NCBI RefSeq assembly: GCF_901933205.1
Contig: NC_044581.1
Coordinates: forward strand, 15,961,501-16,025,500
Source of the DNA: Camarhynchus parvulus
Lineage: Eukaryota > Chordata > Aves > Passeriformes > Thraupidae
Length of the DNA: 64,000 nucleotides
Direction: 5' to 3'
Shown here one piece after another: positions 63,401 to 64,000 of the stretch. Within the stretch, counting starts at the first letter, position 1; each line of letters starts with the position of its first letter. The notes beneath the pieces were generated by a model that was not told where the DNA came from, did not search any database, and saw nothing but the letters and a program-made list of their open reading frames with translations. The translations under genes and the position numbers were made by a program.

Positions 63401-64000
63401 AGGCCAGCGCAGAGCCTGAAGCCCACTGAGCTGAGTGTGAGGCCAGGCTGTCTGATTGGACCAGCCGCCCTCTGTGCCCCGGAGCTCATGGCATTGTGGA
63501 TTAAATCTCCACTCGAGATGCCCAGGTCTTGATCCTCACTGGGAGGCCCAGTGTGCAGTCACACTTGTTCCTTGCCCTGAAGCTCTTCTCAGGCCCAGCT
63601 CAGTGAGCACTCTTGGTGTCAGAACAGCCATGCAGGAGAGCAGCTTTCTCACGACTGACACACACATTTGCAGCAAGAAACACAAGCTTGAGACTCTGCT
63701 GTAGAGCACTTTTAAGCCTTTATACAACAGATCTTTACCTGGTGATCAGTGTGGGTCTTTGCTGGCTCCTGTGGGAAGCTAAATCCTTTAATATGAGCAC
63801 AGGGTGTCCTGCAAGGCACCCACCCACCAGAGCCCCCTGGGACTGTCCTGGTTTGAGTCCCTAAAGAGGCTCGGACATCAGCCACTTAGCTCTGAGTTAA
63901 TGAGGGTCAGTGCCTGCAGCCTCCCCTGGGCCAGCTGAGTGTGGATTTTGGGGGTCACTAGTTGTGGTTCCATGGATGTTGATGGAGTGTCTGAGTGTTG
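63401..64000. other. VAT1L upstream flank, no gene recognised
   Basis: This is non-repetitive sequence beyond the CR1 fragment. The phrase gactgtcctggtttgag at 63840-63856 recalls the edges of some avian LTRs, but no partner LTR, primer-binding site or retroviral frame is visible. I leave it unassigned. Confidence 0.5.

Noticed and set aside
63840..64000. Possible LTR edge (gtcctggtttgag)
   Set aside because: The match is too short. No second LTR, primer-binding site, polypurine tract or retroviral frame is in the window.

Overview
The window is vertebrate nuclear DNA, most likely from a songbird or another modern bird. Exons are short and separated by kilobase-scale introns with GT...AG borders. 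The interspersed repeats I can recognise are CR1 LINE 3' ends of the avian type, and the only CpG-rich stretch is at the first exon of one gene. No bacterial, phage or viral gene set is present.

The window holds one complete protein-coding gene on the minus strand: VAT1L (vesicle amine transport 1-like), a member of the quinone-oxidoreductase branch of the medium-chain dehydrogenase/reductase superfamily. All nine coding exons can be placed to the base. They lie at 62857-62628, 56556-56427, 52798-52583, 42571-42429, 40314-40211, 39732-39677, 37933-37739, 13168-13085 and 11224-11126. Their lengths sum to 1257 nt, which is 418 codons plus a TAG stop. Every splice phase joins correctly and the reading frame is intact.

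Layout from high to low coordinates, following transcription: 63401-64000 is upstream flank with no gene seen; 63055-63400 is a CR1 fragment; 62245-63055 is a CpG island with GC boxes, the inferred transcription start region and exon 1; 52.6-62.6 kb holds introns 1-2 and exons 2-3; 42.6-52.6 kb is intron 3 (a pure pentanucleotide microsatellite, a CR1 piece and a weak candidate antisense exon); 37.7-42.6 kb is the compact cluster of exons 4-7; 13.2-37.7 kb is the 24.6-kb intron 7 with two antisense CR1 copies; 11.1-13.2 kb holds exons 8-9. A probable 3' UTR runs from 11125 to a poly(A) signal at either about 10645 or about 8390. From 1 to about 8370 is downstream intergenic DNA with only short tandem repeats.

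I found no second gene and no previously undescribed multi-gene system. The structures most worth a second look are a pair of adjacent perfect hairpins in intron 4, a three-copy 50-bp GC-rich minisatellite 41 bp from an unusually weak exon-1 donor, a CR1 copy abutting the promoter, and a small poly(A)-tailed insert flanked by an imperfect duplication in intron 1. The many other open frames lie in unique or repeat DNA, often open on both strands, and I do not treat them as genes.
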